This document shows, piece by piece, positions 25,225 through 35,607 of a stretch of DNA of 64,000 nt. Under the pieces are notes generated by a model that was not told the origin of the DNA, made no database searches, and saw only the letters and a list, made by a program, of their open reading frames with translations. Positions within the stretch are counted from its first letter, which is position 1. Every line of letters begins with the position of its first letter. Source of the stretch: Palsa-465 sp963800475. GTDB lineage: Bacteria > Actinomycetota > Thermoleophilia > Solirubrobacterales > Solirubrobacteraceae. Both the position numbers and the translations under genes were made by a program. Location: contig CAWDAZ010000004.1 of NCBI GenBank assembly GCA_963800475.1, positions 62,001 to 126,000 on the forward strand. The letters run 5' to 3'.

Positions 25225-25797
25225 TCAGCCGTCTCTGAAGGCGTCGTACCCGGGCTTGGGCGTCCCGTCGACGGTCAGCAGGCCGGAATAGCTGCCCGCC
25301 GAGGGGATGTCGAACAGGTGCGCCCAGCCGAGCGCGTAGATGAAGCTGTTGGCGTGCACGATCTGCCACCGTCGGTGATCCACTGGGCCTGCACGCTTGG
25401 GCTCTCATAGAAGCCGAACTCCGCGCCCGGCGCGGTGGGGATCGCCCACTCGGACAGGAACAGCCTGATCGTCTTCCCGCGGGCCGCGAGGTTGCTGTTG
25501 ACGAGCGCCGATGTGGCCAGTGGTAAAGGTGTCGCCGCCGATCACGAGGTTCGCGCTGTTGACGGCCTTGAGGGCGCCGTAGCTGGCGTCGAGGATCTCG
25601 GCGTAGGCGCGCGGCGCGATCGTCTGTGAACCGAGGGCGCTATCGAGCGCCCATTGGAATTTGCGGCTTGGCTCACCCCAGATCATCCACAGGTGGACCG
25701 ATGGGTAGCGACGCGACGCCGCTGCCACGAAGTCGCCGAACGCGGTCGGATCGGTGAGCGGGTAGTTCCACCCCGCGCCGTTGTTCGCCCTGGTGGG
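25225..25797 (-). pseudogene. Remnant of a clan-A glycoside hydrolase (C-terminal part)
   Basis: The minus strand encodes NNGAGWNYPLTDPTAFGDFV, YPSVHLWMIWGEPSRKFQWA (acid/base Glu) and APRAYAEILDASYGALKAV, then after a frame change near 25510 ALVNSNLAARGKTIRLFLSE (nucleophile Glu), and after another near 25368 WQIVHANSFIYALGWAHLF and LLTVDGTPKPGYDAF to a TGA at 25225-25227. The N-terminal half is missing (the STAS stop lies at 25800) and about 60 residues seem deleted between GGDTFTTG and the FLSE strand. Clearly a dead gene between rpsG and fusA. Confidence 0.7.
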
Positions 25798-25799
25798 GG

Positions 25800-26138
25800 C
25801 TACGGCCGGCGACCGGCGCCGATGATGAAGCGGTCCAGATGCACGAGCCTGAAGGCGCTCATCACGGGCGGCGAGACCTCCGGCTCGATCTGGAGCTCCC
25901 AGCCCTTCAGCCGCGCCTCACCCACCGTCCGCACAAGCAGATGCAGCCCGGTGCTGTCGATGAAGTCGAGCCTTGAGAGATCCAGCCGAACGGGGGACCT
26001 GACAGCTCGTAGGCTCGCCAGCCGGTGGTCGAGCGCCGCCGTCGACATCAGGTCGAGCTCACCGGTCAGGCTCAAGCGCGTGCACCCATCGAGCTTGCTC
26101 TCGTGGATCTGAAAAGGGCTCGCGCCTGGTGCAGTCAT
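25800..26138 (-). CDS. STAS-domain protein (anti-sigma factor antagonist type)
   Basis: About 112 residues from ATG 26138; an upstream in-frame start at 26189 is possible. The STAS fold is shown by TRLSLTGELDLMSTAALDHRL, and by LDLSRLDFIDSTGLHLLVR, where the Ser of DSTG is the site phosphorylated by anti-sigma kinases. Such proteins release sigma factors or regulate kinases. No cognate kinase is adjacent, so partners must lie elsewhere. Confidence 0.82.
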   Translation of the reverse strand: MTAPGASPFQIHESKLDGCTRLSLTGELDLMSTAALDHRLASLRAVRSPVRLDLSRLDFIDSTGLHLLVRTVGEARLKGWELQIEPEVSPPVMSAFRLVHLDRFIIGAGRRP

Positions 26139-26344
26139 GTCCCGGTGGCGCACTCCCCGGCGAGAGCCTAAAGGCTGTGGACTCGCCACGCCATCATCAG
26201 GTTGACTTATAACCCGGCATGCGCGGCCTCAGGACCCCGGGGAGGAACGCGAGGGCTGCCCACCACACGGGACCGGGGGCTGCGGCGGAACAACCCTCGC
26301 AGCCACGAATGTAACGCCCGGTTGTCGCGACCGTGGCGCAGCTG

Positions 26345-27163
26345 TCAGGAAACGGACCGTCGGCGCGCCGGCCGGTCGCCGGGCTGTCCGCCCCCGGGCC
26401 GGTCGCCGCCGGCGCGCCGGCGCGGCTCCGGGCGTCCGAGCATCATGAACCCGAGCACGCAGGTCGCGATCAGCACCACCGCACCGAGCGTCTCGAGGTA
26501 CAGCCCGGCGGACGGCGTGGAGCTGGCGTTGACGAAATGGGAAGTGGGGGTTCCAACCAGGCCCGTGGCCTGCGCGTCGGGGAGATCGCCGAGCAGCGCG
26601 ATCAGCAGCGCGAACAGCCCGACGATGCCGATCGCGAGCAGCGCCGGCCGGCTACCGGAGCGGTACACGGCGTACCCGAGCCCCGCCGCCAGCAGCGCAA
26701 GCGGGATCAGTGCATATGAGTCGTTGTCCCCGGTACCGACGATCTTCACCGGCAACGGCGAGGCGGCGGTGTGCACCTGATAGAGCGACGTGAACTCGGC
26801 GACGATCAGCAGCAGCGCGCCGACCAGCGCGCCGGCGAGCGCCGCGCCGCGGATCACGTCAGCCGGCAACCAGCCGGCCGGGGCGGGGTCCGGCGCCGCG
26901 CTCCGCCGCGGGCTCCGCTTCGCGCCGGCCGAGCCCTGCGAGGGCTTGCCCGGCGAGCTCCGCTTGGCGCCGCCCGACGAGCCCGAGGGCTGCTTCGAAG
27001 ACCCCGACGACTGCTTCGGCGACCCCGACGACGCCCTCCCGGAACCGCCCCTCGAAGGCCCCTTCGAACCCCCCGAACCACCCGCCGAGCGGGGGGTCGG
27101 AGGCCGCTTGGAACCCCCTGAACCTCTGCTATATTCGTTGCCGGCTCCGGGCGTGGTGCTCAT
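26345..27163 (-). CDS. Membrane protein with Ser/Gly/Lys-rich low-complexity N-terminus
   Basis: 272 residues. Residues 1-95 are a Ser/Gly/Pro/Lys repeat-like tract (repeated SGGSKG- and SSGSPKQ-type units), presumably disordered and cytoplasmic. Then four hydrophobic segments (VIRGAALAGALVGALLLIVA, ALIPLALLAAGLGYAVY, LLAIGIVGLFALLIALLG, LYLETLGAVVLIATCVLGFM) and an Arg-rich tail. The low-complexity coding could have expanded by repeat slippage. Family and function not recognised. Divergent from fusA. Confidence 0.6.
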   Translation of the reverse strand: MSTTPGAGNEYSRGSGGSKRPPTPRSAGGSGGSKGPSRGGSGRASSGSPKQSSGSSKQPSGSSGGAKRSSPGKPSQGSAGAKRSPRRSAAPDPAPAGWLPADVIRGAALAGALVGALLLIVAEFTSLYQVHTAASPLPVKIVGTGDNDSYALIPLALLAAGLGYAVYRSGSRPALLAIGIVGLFALLIALLGDLPDAQATGLVGTPTSHFVNASSTPSAGLYLETLGAVVLIATCVLGFMMLGRPEPRRRAGGDRPGGGQPGDRPARRRSVS

Positions 27164-27252
27164 CTGTGCGTACTTCCGGAAGTCGAATCTGCAAGCGATG
27201 GAGATGCCGACTCCATAACTACCTGCCCCGTCTCGACACCAAGGTCGTGATT

Positions 27253-27272
27253 GGGCCCAATGGGCCCTTTTT
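27253..27272 (+). terminator. Short GGGCCC hairpin with U-tract upstream of fusA (terminator or attenuator)
   Basis: GGGCCC-AAT-GGGCCC followed by TTTTT forms a 6-bp GC stem, a 3-nt loop and five U residues, the form of an intrinsic terminator, 48 bp upstream of the fusA ATG. Nothing on the plus strand ends nearby, so it may act as a leader attenuator for fusA-tuf. The overlapping ATTGGGCCCAAT palindrome offers an alternative fold. Confidence 0.45.
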
Positions 27273-27319
27273 CATGTCCGGAGCCGAGCCGCGTAGGTCG
27301 ACCGGACAACACTTTTTCA

Positions 27320-29416
27320 ATGTCTCGCAAGTTCACTCTCGAAAACACCCGGAACATCGGGATCATGGCTCACATCGACGCCGGTAAGACGACGACGACC
27401 GAGCGCATCCTCTATTACACCGGGCGGACCTACAAGATGGGGGAGGTTCACGAGGGGGCGGCCGTCATGGACTGGATGGCCCAGGAGCAGGAGCGGGGCA
27501 TCACGATCACCTCGGCGGCCACTACCTGTGAGTGGAACGGGCACCGGATCAACATCATCGACACGCCCGGCCACGTCGACTTCACCGTCGAGGTCGAGCG
27601 CTCGCTGCGGGTGCTCGACGGCGCGATCGCGCTGTTCGACTCGGTCGCCGGCGTCGAGCCGCAGTCCGAGACCGTGTGGCGCCAGGCCGACAAGTACCAC
27701 GTGCCGCGGATCGCCTACATCAACAAGATGGACCGGATCGGGGCCGACTTCGAGCGCGGTGTGCAGACGATGGTCGACCGGCTCGGCGCACATCCGGTGC
27801 CGATCCAGCTGCCGATCGGCGCCGAGTCCGGCTTCCGGGGGATCGTCGACCTCGTCGCGATGAAGGCGATCATCTACAAGGACGAGCTCGGCAAGGACCA
27901 GGAGGTCATCGACATCCCCGACGAGCTCGCCGTGGAGGCGGGAGCCGCCCGCGAGCACCTGCTCGAGGAGGTCTCCCACTACGACGACGAGCTGCTCGAG
28001 CTGATCCTGGAGGAGCAGGAGATCCCGCCGGAGCGCCTCAAGCGCGCGATCCGCAAGGCGACGCTGGAGATCAAGCTGACGCCGGTGCTGTGCGGCAGCT
28101 CCTTCAAGAACAAGGGCGTGCAGCCGCTGCTCGATGCGGTGATCGACTTCCTCCCGAGCCCGCTCGAGGTGCCGCCGGTCGAGGGTCTCGAGCCGACCAA
28201 GTCGGCCGACAACGGCGACGGGGCGCCCAGCGTCCGCAACGCTTCCGACAACGAGCCGTTCGCGGCGCTCGCGTTCAAGATCATGGCCGACCCATATGTC
28301 GGCAAGCTCACCTACTTCCGGGTCTACTCGGGGCGGCTCGAGGCCGGCTCGCGAATCCTCAATGTCACGACCGGTCGCACCGAGCGCGTCGGACGGATCC
28401 TGATGATGCACGCGAACGAGCGCGAGGAGGTCCCGGCGGTGTACGCCGGCGACATCGCCGCCGCCGTCGGCATCAAGCAGGTGGCGACCGGCGACACGCT
28501 CGCCGCGCCCGACAAGCCGATCCAGCTCGAGACGATCGAGTTCCCCGAGCCGGTGATCAAGGTCGCGATCGAGCCGAAGACGAAGGCCGACCAGGAAAAG
28601 ATGTCGACTGCGCTGGGCCGCCTCGCCGAGGAGGACCCGACTTTCCAGGTGCGGACCAACGAGGAGACCGGCCAGACCGAGATCTCGGGGATGGGCGAGC
28701 TCCACCTCGAGGTGCTGGTCGACCGGATGCTCAGAGAATTCAAGGTGGACGCGAGCGTGGGCCGGCCGCAGGTCTCCTACCGCGAGACCGTCCGCGGCAC
28801 GGCCGAGAAGGTCGAGGGCCGGTTCGTCCGCCAGACCGGCGGCGCCGGCCAGTACGGGATCGTCTACATCAATCTCGAGCCTGCTCCGGGCGAGGGCTTC
28901 GACTTCGTCAACAAGATCAAGGGCGGGGCGATCCCGACCGAGTTCATCCCCGCCGTCGAGAAGGGGGTCGAGGAGGCCACCGAGAACGGCCCGCGGGCCG
29001 GCTATCCGATGGTCGACATCCGCGTCACGCTGGTGGACGGGAAGTACCACGACACCGACTCCTCCGAGATCGCTTTCAAGGTCGCCGGCTCGCTGGCGCT
29101 GAAGGAGGCCGCGTCCCGGGCCAAGCCGGTGCTGCTCGAGCCCGTGTTCGCCGTCGAAGTGGTGACCCCGGAGGACTTCATGGGCGACGTGATCGGCGAC
29201 CTCAACCGGCGCCGCGGTCACGTCTCGGGGATGGAGCAGCGCGGCAACGCGCAGGTGATCAACGCATACGTGCCGCTCGCCGAGATGTTCGGCTACGCCA
29301 CGGACCTGCGATCCACCACCCAGGGCCGGGCCACGTACACGATGCAGTTCGAGCGGTACGAAGAGGTCCCCGCGAACATCGCCGAGAAGGCTGTTGGAGA
29401 GCTGCAACCCGCCTAA
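27320..29416 (+). CDS. fusA: Elongation factor G
   Basis: 698 residues. G1 AHIDAGKTTTTERIL, G2/switch I TITSAATTCEWNGH, G3 DTPGHVDFTVEVERSLR and G4 NKMDRIGADF define the GTPase, followed by domains II-V to VGELQP. The ATG at 27320 (MSRKFTLENTRNIGIMAHID) matches the family N-terminus; the frame is open further upstream across the hairpin but without support. No Shine-Dalgarno sequence is evident (ACACTTTTTCA before ATG). It catalyses GTP-driven ribosome translocation and is followed by tuf after 86 bp. Confidence 0.98.
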   Translation: MSRKFTLENTRNIGIMAHIDAGKTTTTERILYYTGRTYKMGEVHEGAAVMDWMAQEQERGITITSAATTCEWNGHRINIIDTPGHVDFTVEVERSLRVLDGAIALFDSVAGVEPQSETVWRQADKYHVPRIAYINKMDRIGADFERGVQTMVDRLGAHPVPIQLPIGAESGFRGIVDLVAMKAIIYKDELGKDQEVIDIPDELAVEAGAAREHLLEEVSHYDDELLELILEEQEIPPERLKRAIRKATLEIKLTPVLCGSSFKNKGVQPLLDAVIDFLPSPLEVPPVEGLEPTKSADNGDGAPSVRNASDNEPFAALAFKIMADPYVGKLTYFRVYSGRLEAGSRILNVTTGRTERVGRILMMHANEREEVPAVYAGDIAAAVGIKQVATGDTLAAPDKPIQLETIEFPEPVIKVAIEPKTKADQEKMSTALGRLAEEDPTFQVRTNEETGQTEISGMGELHLEVLVDRMLREFKVDASVGRPQVSYRETVRGTAEKVEGRFVRQTGGAGQYGIVYINLEPAPGEGFDFVNKIKGGAIPTEFIPAVEKGVEEATENGPRAGYPMVDIRVTLVDGKYHDTDSSEIAFKVAGSLALKEAASRAKPVLLEPVFAVEVVTPEDFMGDVIGDLNRRRGHVSGMEQRGNAQVINAYVPLAEMFGYATDLRSTTQGRATYTMQFERYEEVPANIAEKAVGELQPA

Positions 29417-29502
29417 CACGCTGAGCGGACGGAAGTCCGATATCTTCAAGCGGTTCGTCTGAAAACGAACGCCAAACCTGATTACGAAGGAGCAACCCCA
29501 AA

Positions 29503-30690
<1,188 letters not shown>

Positions 30691-30695
30691 GCATC

Positions 30696-30744
30696 GGCGG
30701 CGCCGGAGACTGGGATTCCCACCCGCCCAGCGCCGCCTTTTTTT
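30696..30744 (+). terminator. Intrinsic terminator after tuf
   Basis: GGCGGCGC (30696-30703) pairs with GCGCCGCC (30730-30737) and is followed by seven T residues. The 26-nt interval can fold a small internal hairpin (TGGGA/TCCCA). It starts 6 bp after the tuf stop and is the clearest factor-independent terminator in the window. Confidence 0.85.
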
Positions 30745-30824
30745 CCAGATACGACCGTTCGGGGCGGGTCCCGAGGTAAGGGATTCGCCCCCTTCGCTGA
30801 GCAAAGAGCAGAGTTTTCGACTAG

Positions 30825-31151
30825 ATGGCAACCATCGCCCAAAACAAGATCCGAATCCGGCTGAAGTCCTACGACCACACGGCGATTGAGACCGCGGCCA
30901 AGGAGATCGTCGAGACGGCGACGCGCACCGGCGCGACCGTCTCCGGTCCCGTGCCGCTGCCAACCGAGAAGAACGTGTACTGCGTGATCCGCTCGCCGTT
31001 CAAGGACAAGGACAGCCGCGAGCACTTCGAGATCCGCACGCACAAGCGACTGATCGACATCCATCAGCCGACCCCGAAGACGGTCGACTCGCTCCAGCGG
31101 CTCGACCATCTCCCCGCCGGCGTGGATATCGAGATCCGCCTCGCCTCCTGA
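30825..31151 (+). CDS. rpsJ: 30S ribosomal protein S10
   Basis: 108 residues. KIRIRLKSYDHTAIETAAKE, SGPVPLPTEKNVYCVIRSPF and RTHKRLIDIHQPTPKTVDSL are diagnostic of uS10, also the transcription factor NusE. First gene of the S10 operon; the 80-bp gap after the tuf terminator must hold its promoter and any L4-responsive leader. The TGA overlaps the rplC ATG. Confidence 0.98.
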   Translation: MATIAQNKIRIRLKSYDHTAIETAAKEIVETATRTGATVSGPVPLPTEKNVYCVIRSPFKDKDSREHFEIRTHKRLIDIHQPTPKTVDSLQRLDHLPAGVDIEIRLAS

Positions 31152-31768
31152 TGGCCGCGATCCTCGCCAAGAAGCTCGGGATGACGCAGCGGTTCGGCGA
31201 GGACGGCCGGGTGGAGCGGGTCACCGTGCTGGAGGCCGGGCCGTGCCCGGTGACCGGGATCCGCACCGCCGAACGCGACGGCTACGAGGCGGTGCAGCTC
31301 GCGTTCGGCTCCGTGAAGGAGAAGTCGCTCACGAAGGCCGAGCTCGGCCACCTCAAGAAGGCCGACGCCGGCCCGATGCGGGTCGTGCGCGAGTTCCGCG
31401 ACGAGGCCGGCGAGCTGCTGGTCGGGCAGACGGTGACCGTCGAGGCGTTCGCCCCGGGCGACAAGGTGAAGATCTCCGGCCGCGCGAAGGGCAAGGGATT
31501 CCAGGGCACGATCAAGCGCCACAACTTCAAGCGGGGACCCGCCTCGCACGGCTCGCACAACGTTCGCGCGCCGGGTTCGATCGGGGCCTCAGCGACGCCC
31601 TCGCGCGTATTCAAGGGGATCCGCGGCCCCGGCCGGATGGGCGGCGGCCGCGTCACCCAGCGCGGGCTGACCGTAGTCGAGGTGCTCCCCAACCGGAACC
31701 TGCTGCTGGTTCGGGGCGCGGTGCCCGGCCCGCGCGGCAGCACCGTGGAGGTCCGCTCCGATGCCTAG
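31151..31768 (+). CDS. rplC: 50S ribosomal protein L3
   Basis: 205 residues. The N-terminus MAAILAKKLGMTQRFGEDGR and the central KGFQGTIKRHNFKRGPASHG, including the loop that reaches the peptidyl transferase centre, identify uL3. The start overlaps the rpsJ stop by one base, and the 3' end overlaps rplD by 8 bp, implying coupled translation. Confidence 0.98.
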   Translation: MAAILAKKLGMTQRFGEDGRVERVTVLEAGPCPVTGIRTAERDGYEAVQLAFGSVKEKSLTKAELGHLKKADAGPMRVVREFRDEAGELLVGQTVTVEAFAPGDKVKISGRAKGKGFQGTIKRHNFKRGPASHGSHNVRAPGSIGASATPSRVFKGIRGPGRMGGGRVTQRGLTVVEVLPNRNLLLVRGAVPGPRGSTVEVRSDA

Positions 31769-32489
31769 CGCCAGCCGGACGACGCCGGCCCGGCCCAATC
31801 AGGCGAGGCCGGATGCCGAGCGGGCCGGAGGCCGGCGCGCCGGCCGTAAGGCGCCGAAGCTCGGAGGCGGCACCGTCAACCTCGACGCGGGCGCGTTCGC
31901 CGCGCGCTTCAACATGCCGCTCGTCCACGAGACGGTGCGCGCGGAGCGCAACGCGCGACGCCGGGGGACGGCCTCGACGAAGACGCGCGGGCAGGTGTCG
32001 GGCGGCGGCGCCAAGCCGTGGCGGCAGAAGGGCACCGGCCGCGCCAGAGCCGGCTCCTCGCGTTCGCCTATCTGGACCGGCGGCGGCGTCGTGTTCGGAC
32101 CGACGCCGCGCAACTACACCTTCAAGGTCAACCGCAAGGAGCGGCGCGCCGCGCTTCGCAGCGCGCTGTCGCTGCACGCCGAGCGCGAGTCGTTGGCCGT
32201 GTTCGACGCGACCGCGTTCAGCGAGCCGTCGACCGCCCAGGCGGTCGGGCTCCTGAATGATTGGGATCCCGCCGAGCCGATCCTGATCGTGCTCGGCAGC
32301 GAGGAGGCCGCGGCCGGCAAGTCGTTCCGCAACATCGCGCGAGTCGAGGCGATCCCGGTCGAGGAGACCGGCGTCGCGGACCTGGTCGGGGCGGCCTCGC
32401 TGCTGATCTCCGAGGCCGCGCTGCCGGCGCTCGTCGAGCGGGCATCCGCGAGCACTCGCCGTGCGAAGTCCGAGGAGGCCGCAGCCTGA
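31761..32489 (+). CDS. rplD: 50S ribosomal protein L4
   Basis: 242 residues, about 35 longer than usual at the N-terminus, where residues 1-35 are Arg/Ala/Pro-rich. The core is typical: TKTRGQVSGGGAKPWRQKGT, then GRARAGSSRSPIWTGGGVVFG in the tunnel-lining loop. In E. coli L4 represses its own S10 operon; whether that holds here is unknown. Overlaps rplC by 8 bp and rplW by 1 bp. Confidence 0.96.
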   Translation: MPSASRTTPARPNQARPDAERAGGRRAGRKAPKLGGGTVNLDAGAFAARFNMPLVHETVRAERNARRRGTASTKTRGQVSGGGAKPWRQKGTGRARAGSSRSPIWTGGGVVFGPTPRNYTFKVNRKERRAALRSALSLHAERESLAVFDATAFSEPSTAQAVGLLNDWDPAEPILIVLGSEEAAAGKSFRNIARVEAIPVEETGVADLVGAASLLISEAALPALVERASASTRRAKSEEAAA

Positions 32490-32785
32490 TGGAGCTCACC
32501 CAGGTGGTGATCCGGCCGGTCGTCTCGGAGAAGAGCTTCGCGCTCGCCGAGGCCGGCAAGTACACGTTCCGCGTCCACGACGACGCCCACAAGACCGAGA
32601 TCCGCCAGGCGATCGAGTCGCTGTTCGAGGTCGGCGTGCTCGAGGTGCGGACCGCGTGGGTCAAGCCGAAGCCCAAGCGCCGTGGCCACACCTCTGGGAA
32701 GACGCGCCGCTGGAAGAAGGCGATCGTCCAGGTTCGCGAGGGCGACACGATTCCGATCTTCCGCGGACTGGAGGGGACCGAGTAA
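32489..32785 (+). CDS. rplW: 50S ribosomal protein L23
   Basis: 98 residues from ATG 32489, which overlaps the rplD stop (TGATG). VVIRPVVSEKSFALAEAGKY, then TEIRQAIESLFEVGVLEVRT identify uL23, which docks trigger factor and SRP at the exit tunnel. A longer open frame upstream lies inside rplD and is not used. Overlaps rplB by one base. Confidence 0.97.
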   Translation: MELTQVVIRPVVSEKSFALAEAGKYTFRVHDDAHKTEIRQAIESLFEVGVLEVRTAWVKPKPKRRGHTSGKTRRWKKAIVQVREGDTIPIFRGLEGTE

Positions 32786-33624
32786 TGCCGGTGCGCAAGC
32801 CCAAGCCGACGTCCCCGGGCCGGCGGTTCGTGATGTATCCGGACTTCGCGGAGATCACGCGCGACGAGCCCGAGAAGTCGCTGACCGAGGGCCTCAAGAA
32901 GTCAGGCGGCCGCAACGTGCACGGCCGCAAGACCTCGCGCCACCGCGGCGGCGGCGCCAAGCGGCTGTACCGCAAGATCGACTTCAAGCGCCGCAAGGAC
33001 GGGGTTCCGGCGAAGGTCGCGCACATCGAGTACGACCCGAACCGCTCCGCCTACATCGCGCTGCTGCACTACGCCGACGGCGAGAAGCGCTACATCCTCG
33101 CGCCGCAGCGGCTGCGCGTCGGGATGACGGTGCAGTCCGGGCCGAGCGTGGAGGTGCGAGTCGGCAACAGCCTGCCGCTCCGGAACATGCCTCCCGGCAC
33201 CGTCGTGCACAACGTCGAGCTGACTCCCGGGCGCGGCGGCCAGATGGCGCGCGCCGCCGGCGCCGGCGTGCAGCTGCTCGCGAAGGAGGGCGACTACGTG
33301 ACGCTGCGGCTGCCCTCCGGCGAGATGCGGATGGTCCGTGGCGACTGCCGCGCGACGGTCGGCACGATCGGCAACTCCGACCACCAGAACGTCAAGGTCG
33401 GGAAGGCCGGGCGCAAGCGCCACATGGGCGTCCGCCCGCAGACCCGCGGCACGGCGATGAACCCGGTCGACCACCCCCACGGCGGCGGCGAGGGCTCGAC
33501 CACTCCGGGTCGCCACCCGGTCACCCCGTGGGGCGTGCCGACGCTCGGCTACCGGACCCGCAAGAAGACCAAGGACTCCGACCGCTACATCGTCCGCGGA
33601 CGCAGAAGGGGTAAGAAGCGATGA
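32785..33624 (+). CDS. rplB: 50S ribosomal protein L2
   Basis: 279 residues. GRKTSRHRGGGAKRLYRKID, LAPQRLRVGM, NVELTPGRGGQMARAAGAGV and the catalytic-centre region MNPVDHPHGGGEGSTTPGRH are all present, including the conserved histidine at the peptidyl transferase centre. ATG 32785 overlaps the rplW TAA; the 3' end overlaps rpsS by four bases. Confidence 0.98.
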   Translation: MPVRKPKPTSPGRRFVMYPDFAEITRDEPEKSLTEGLKKSGGRNVHGRKTSRHRGGGAKRLYRKIDFKRRKDGVPAKVAHIEYDPNRSAYIALLHYADGEKRYILAPQRLRVGMTVQSGPSVEVRVGNSLPLRNMPPGTVVHNVELTPGRGGQMARAAGAGVQLLAKEGDYVTLRLPSGEMRMVRGDCRATVGTIGNSDHQNVKVGKAGRKRHMGVRPQTRGTAMNPVDHPHGGGEGSTTPGRHPVTPWGVPTLGYRTRKKTKDSDRYIVRGRRRGKKR

Positions 33625-33893
33625 GCCGCTCGAGCAAGAAGGGACCGTTCGTGGAAGAGCGCCTGATGGCGCGCATCGAGGCGATGAACAGCTCCGGCGA
33701 CAAGCGGATGCTGAAGACCTGGTCGCGCGCCTCAACGATCTTCCCGGAGATGGTCGGGCACACGATCGCGGTCCACGACGGGCGCAAGCACGTACCGGTG
33801 TTCGTGACCGAGTCGATGGTCGGCCACAAGCTGGGCGAGTTCGCCCCGACGCGGCTGTATCGCGGACACGCGGGGACGGCCAAGAGGCGATAG
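33621..33893 (+). CDS. rpsS: 30S ribosomal protein S19
   Basis: 90 residues. MSRSSKKGPFVEERLMARI, TWSRASTIFPEMVGHTIAVH and VGHKLGEFAPTRLYRGHAG identify uS19 of the 30S head, slightly shorter at the C-terminus than many. The ATG overlaps the rplB stop (ATGA); rplV follows after 2 bp. Confidence 0.97.
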   Translation: MSRSSKKGPFVEERLMARIEAMNSSGDKRMLKTWSRASTIFPEMVGHTIAVHDGRKHVPVFVTESMVGHKLGEFAPTRLYRGHAGTAKRR

Positions 33894-33895
33894 GC

Positions 33896-34621
33896 GTGGC
33901 TGACGAGACTCCTGACAAGCCGAAGCGACCGCGTCGTTCTCGTGCTCGTAAGCCGGCGGAGGAGCCGGCCGTCGAGGCCGCGAATGCTGAGGTCACGGAA
34001 GACGCTGAGGATGATTCGGCGACGCGAGCGGCCTCGACCGCCGGCTCCTCCACCGACTCGGCTGACGAGGTGGAGCCCACGCCTGCCGATGAGGAAGCCG
34101 CCGACGAGGCCGCTGACGTGGTCCTCGAGGCCGAGGACGAGATCGACGCGGACTCTGAGGAAGCAGCGGAGAAGCCGAAGCCTGCTCGCCGGCGGCGGCG
34201 GTCTGCCGAGCCGAAGGACGAGGAGGCGCCGAAGCCCGCTCCGACCCGCCGTCGCGCGCCCGCGCGGGATCCGAATCTGCCGCCGCCCGTGGTGCGCGCG
34301 CAGGCCAAGTACGTGCGTACGTCCTCGCGCAAGGCGCGCCTCGTGTGCGATCACATCCGCGGCAAGAGCGTCGACGAGGCGCGAGCTATCCTCGCTCACA
34401 CGCCGCGGGCGGTCGCGCGTGACTGGAGCAAGTTGCTCGAATCAGCGATCGCCAACGCGGAGAACAACCACGAGCTCGTCGGCGACGACCTGTACGTCAA
34501 GGCGATTCACGCCGACGAGGGGCCGACGATCAAGCGGTTCCGGCCGCGCGCGATGGGCCGCGCGACCCGGATCCGCAAGCGCACCAGCCACCTGACGATC
34601 TTGCTCACGCCGAAGGATTAG
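33896..34621 (+). CDS. rplV: 50S ribosomal protein L22 with a long charged N-terminal extension
   Basis: 241 residues versus about 110-115 in most bacteria. The conserved core starts near residue 133 (VRAQAKYVRTSSRKARLVCD), continues ILAHTPRAVARDWSKLLESA and ends with RATRIRKRTSHLTILLTPKD. The first ~130 residues are low-complexity: a Lys/Arg patch (residues 8-20), a long acidic Glu/Asp/Ala stretch (21-95), then a second basic segment (97-125). Starting at GTG 33896, 2 bp after rpsS, keeps the operon spacing; no internal start near the core has a better ribosome site. The extension should be surface-exposed and disordered. Confidence 0.95.
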   Translation: MADETPDKPKRPRRSRARKPAEEPAVEAANAEVTEDAEDDSATRAASTAGSSTDSADEVEPTPADEEAADEAADVVLEAEDEIDADSEEAAEKPKPARRRRRSAEPKDEEAPKPAPTRRRAPARDPNLPPPVVRAQAKYVRTSSRKARLVCDHIRGKSVDEARAILAHTPRAVARDWSKLLESAIANAENNHELVGDDLYVKAIHADEGPTIKRFRPRAMGRATRIRKRTSHLTILLTPKD

Positions 34622-34632
34622 TCGAGAAACAA

Positions 34633-35606
<974 letters not shown>

Positions 35607-35607
<1 letters not shown>

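Noticed and set aside
27251..27319. Upstream start for EF-G that would include the GGGCCC hairpin.
   Set aside because: The extra 23 residues have no counterpart in EF-G, and MSRKFTLENTRN is the expected N-terminus.
27317..29449. 710-codon minus-strand frame opposite fusA.
   Set aside because: Shadow frame; its composition (HLDV/DRD-rich) mirrors the EF-G codons and has no recognisable domain.
29417..29502. Possible tRNA or riboswitch in the fusA-tuf gap because of the GTTCGT...ACGAAC hairpin (29453-29470).
   Set aside because: Too short for a tRNA, no anticodon or T-arm pattern, and no known riboswitch core; likely a minor leader hairpin.
32461..32784. Upstream extension of the rplB open frame.
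   Set aside because: It lies inside rplD and rplW; the ATG at 32785 with the TAATG overlap gives the normal L2 N-terminus.
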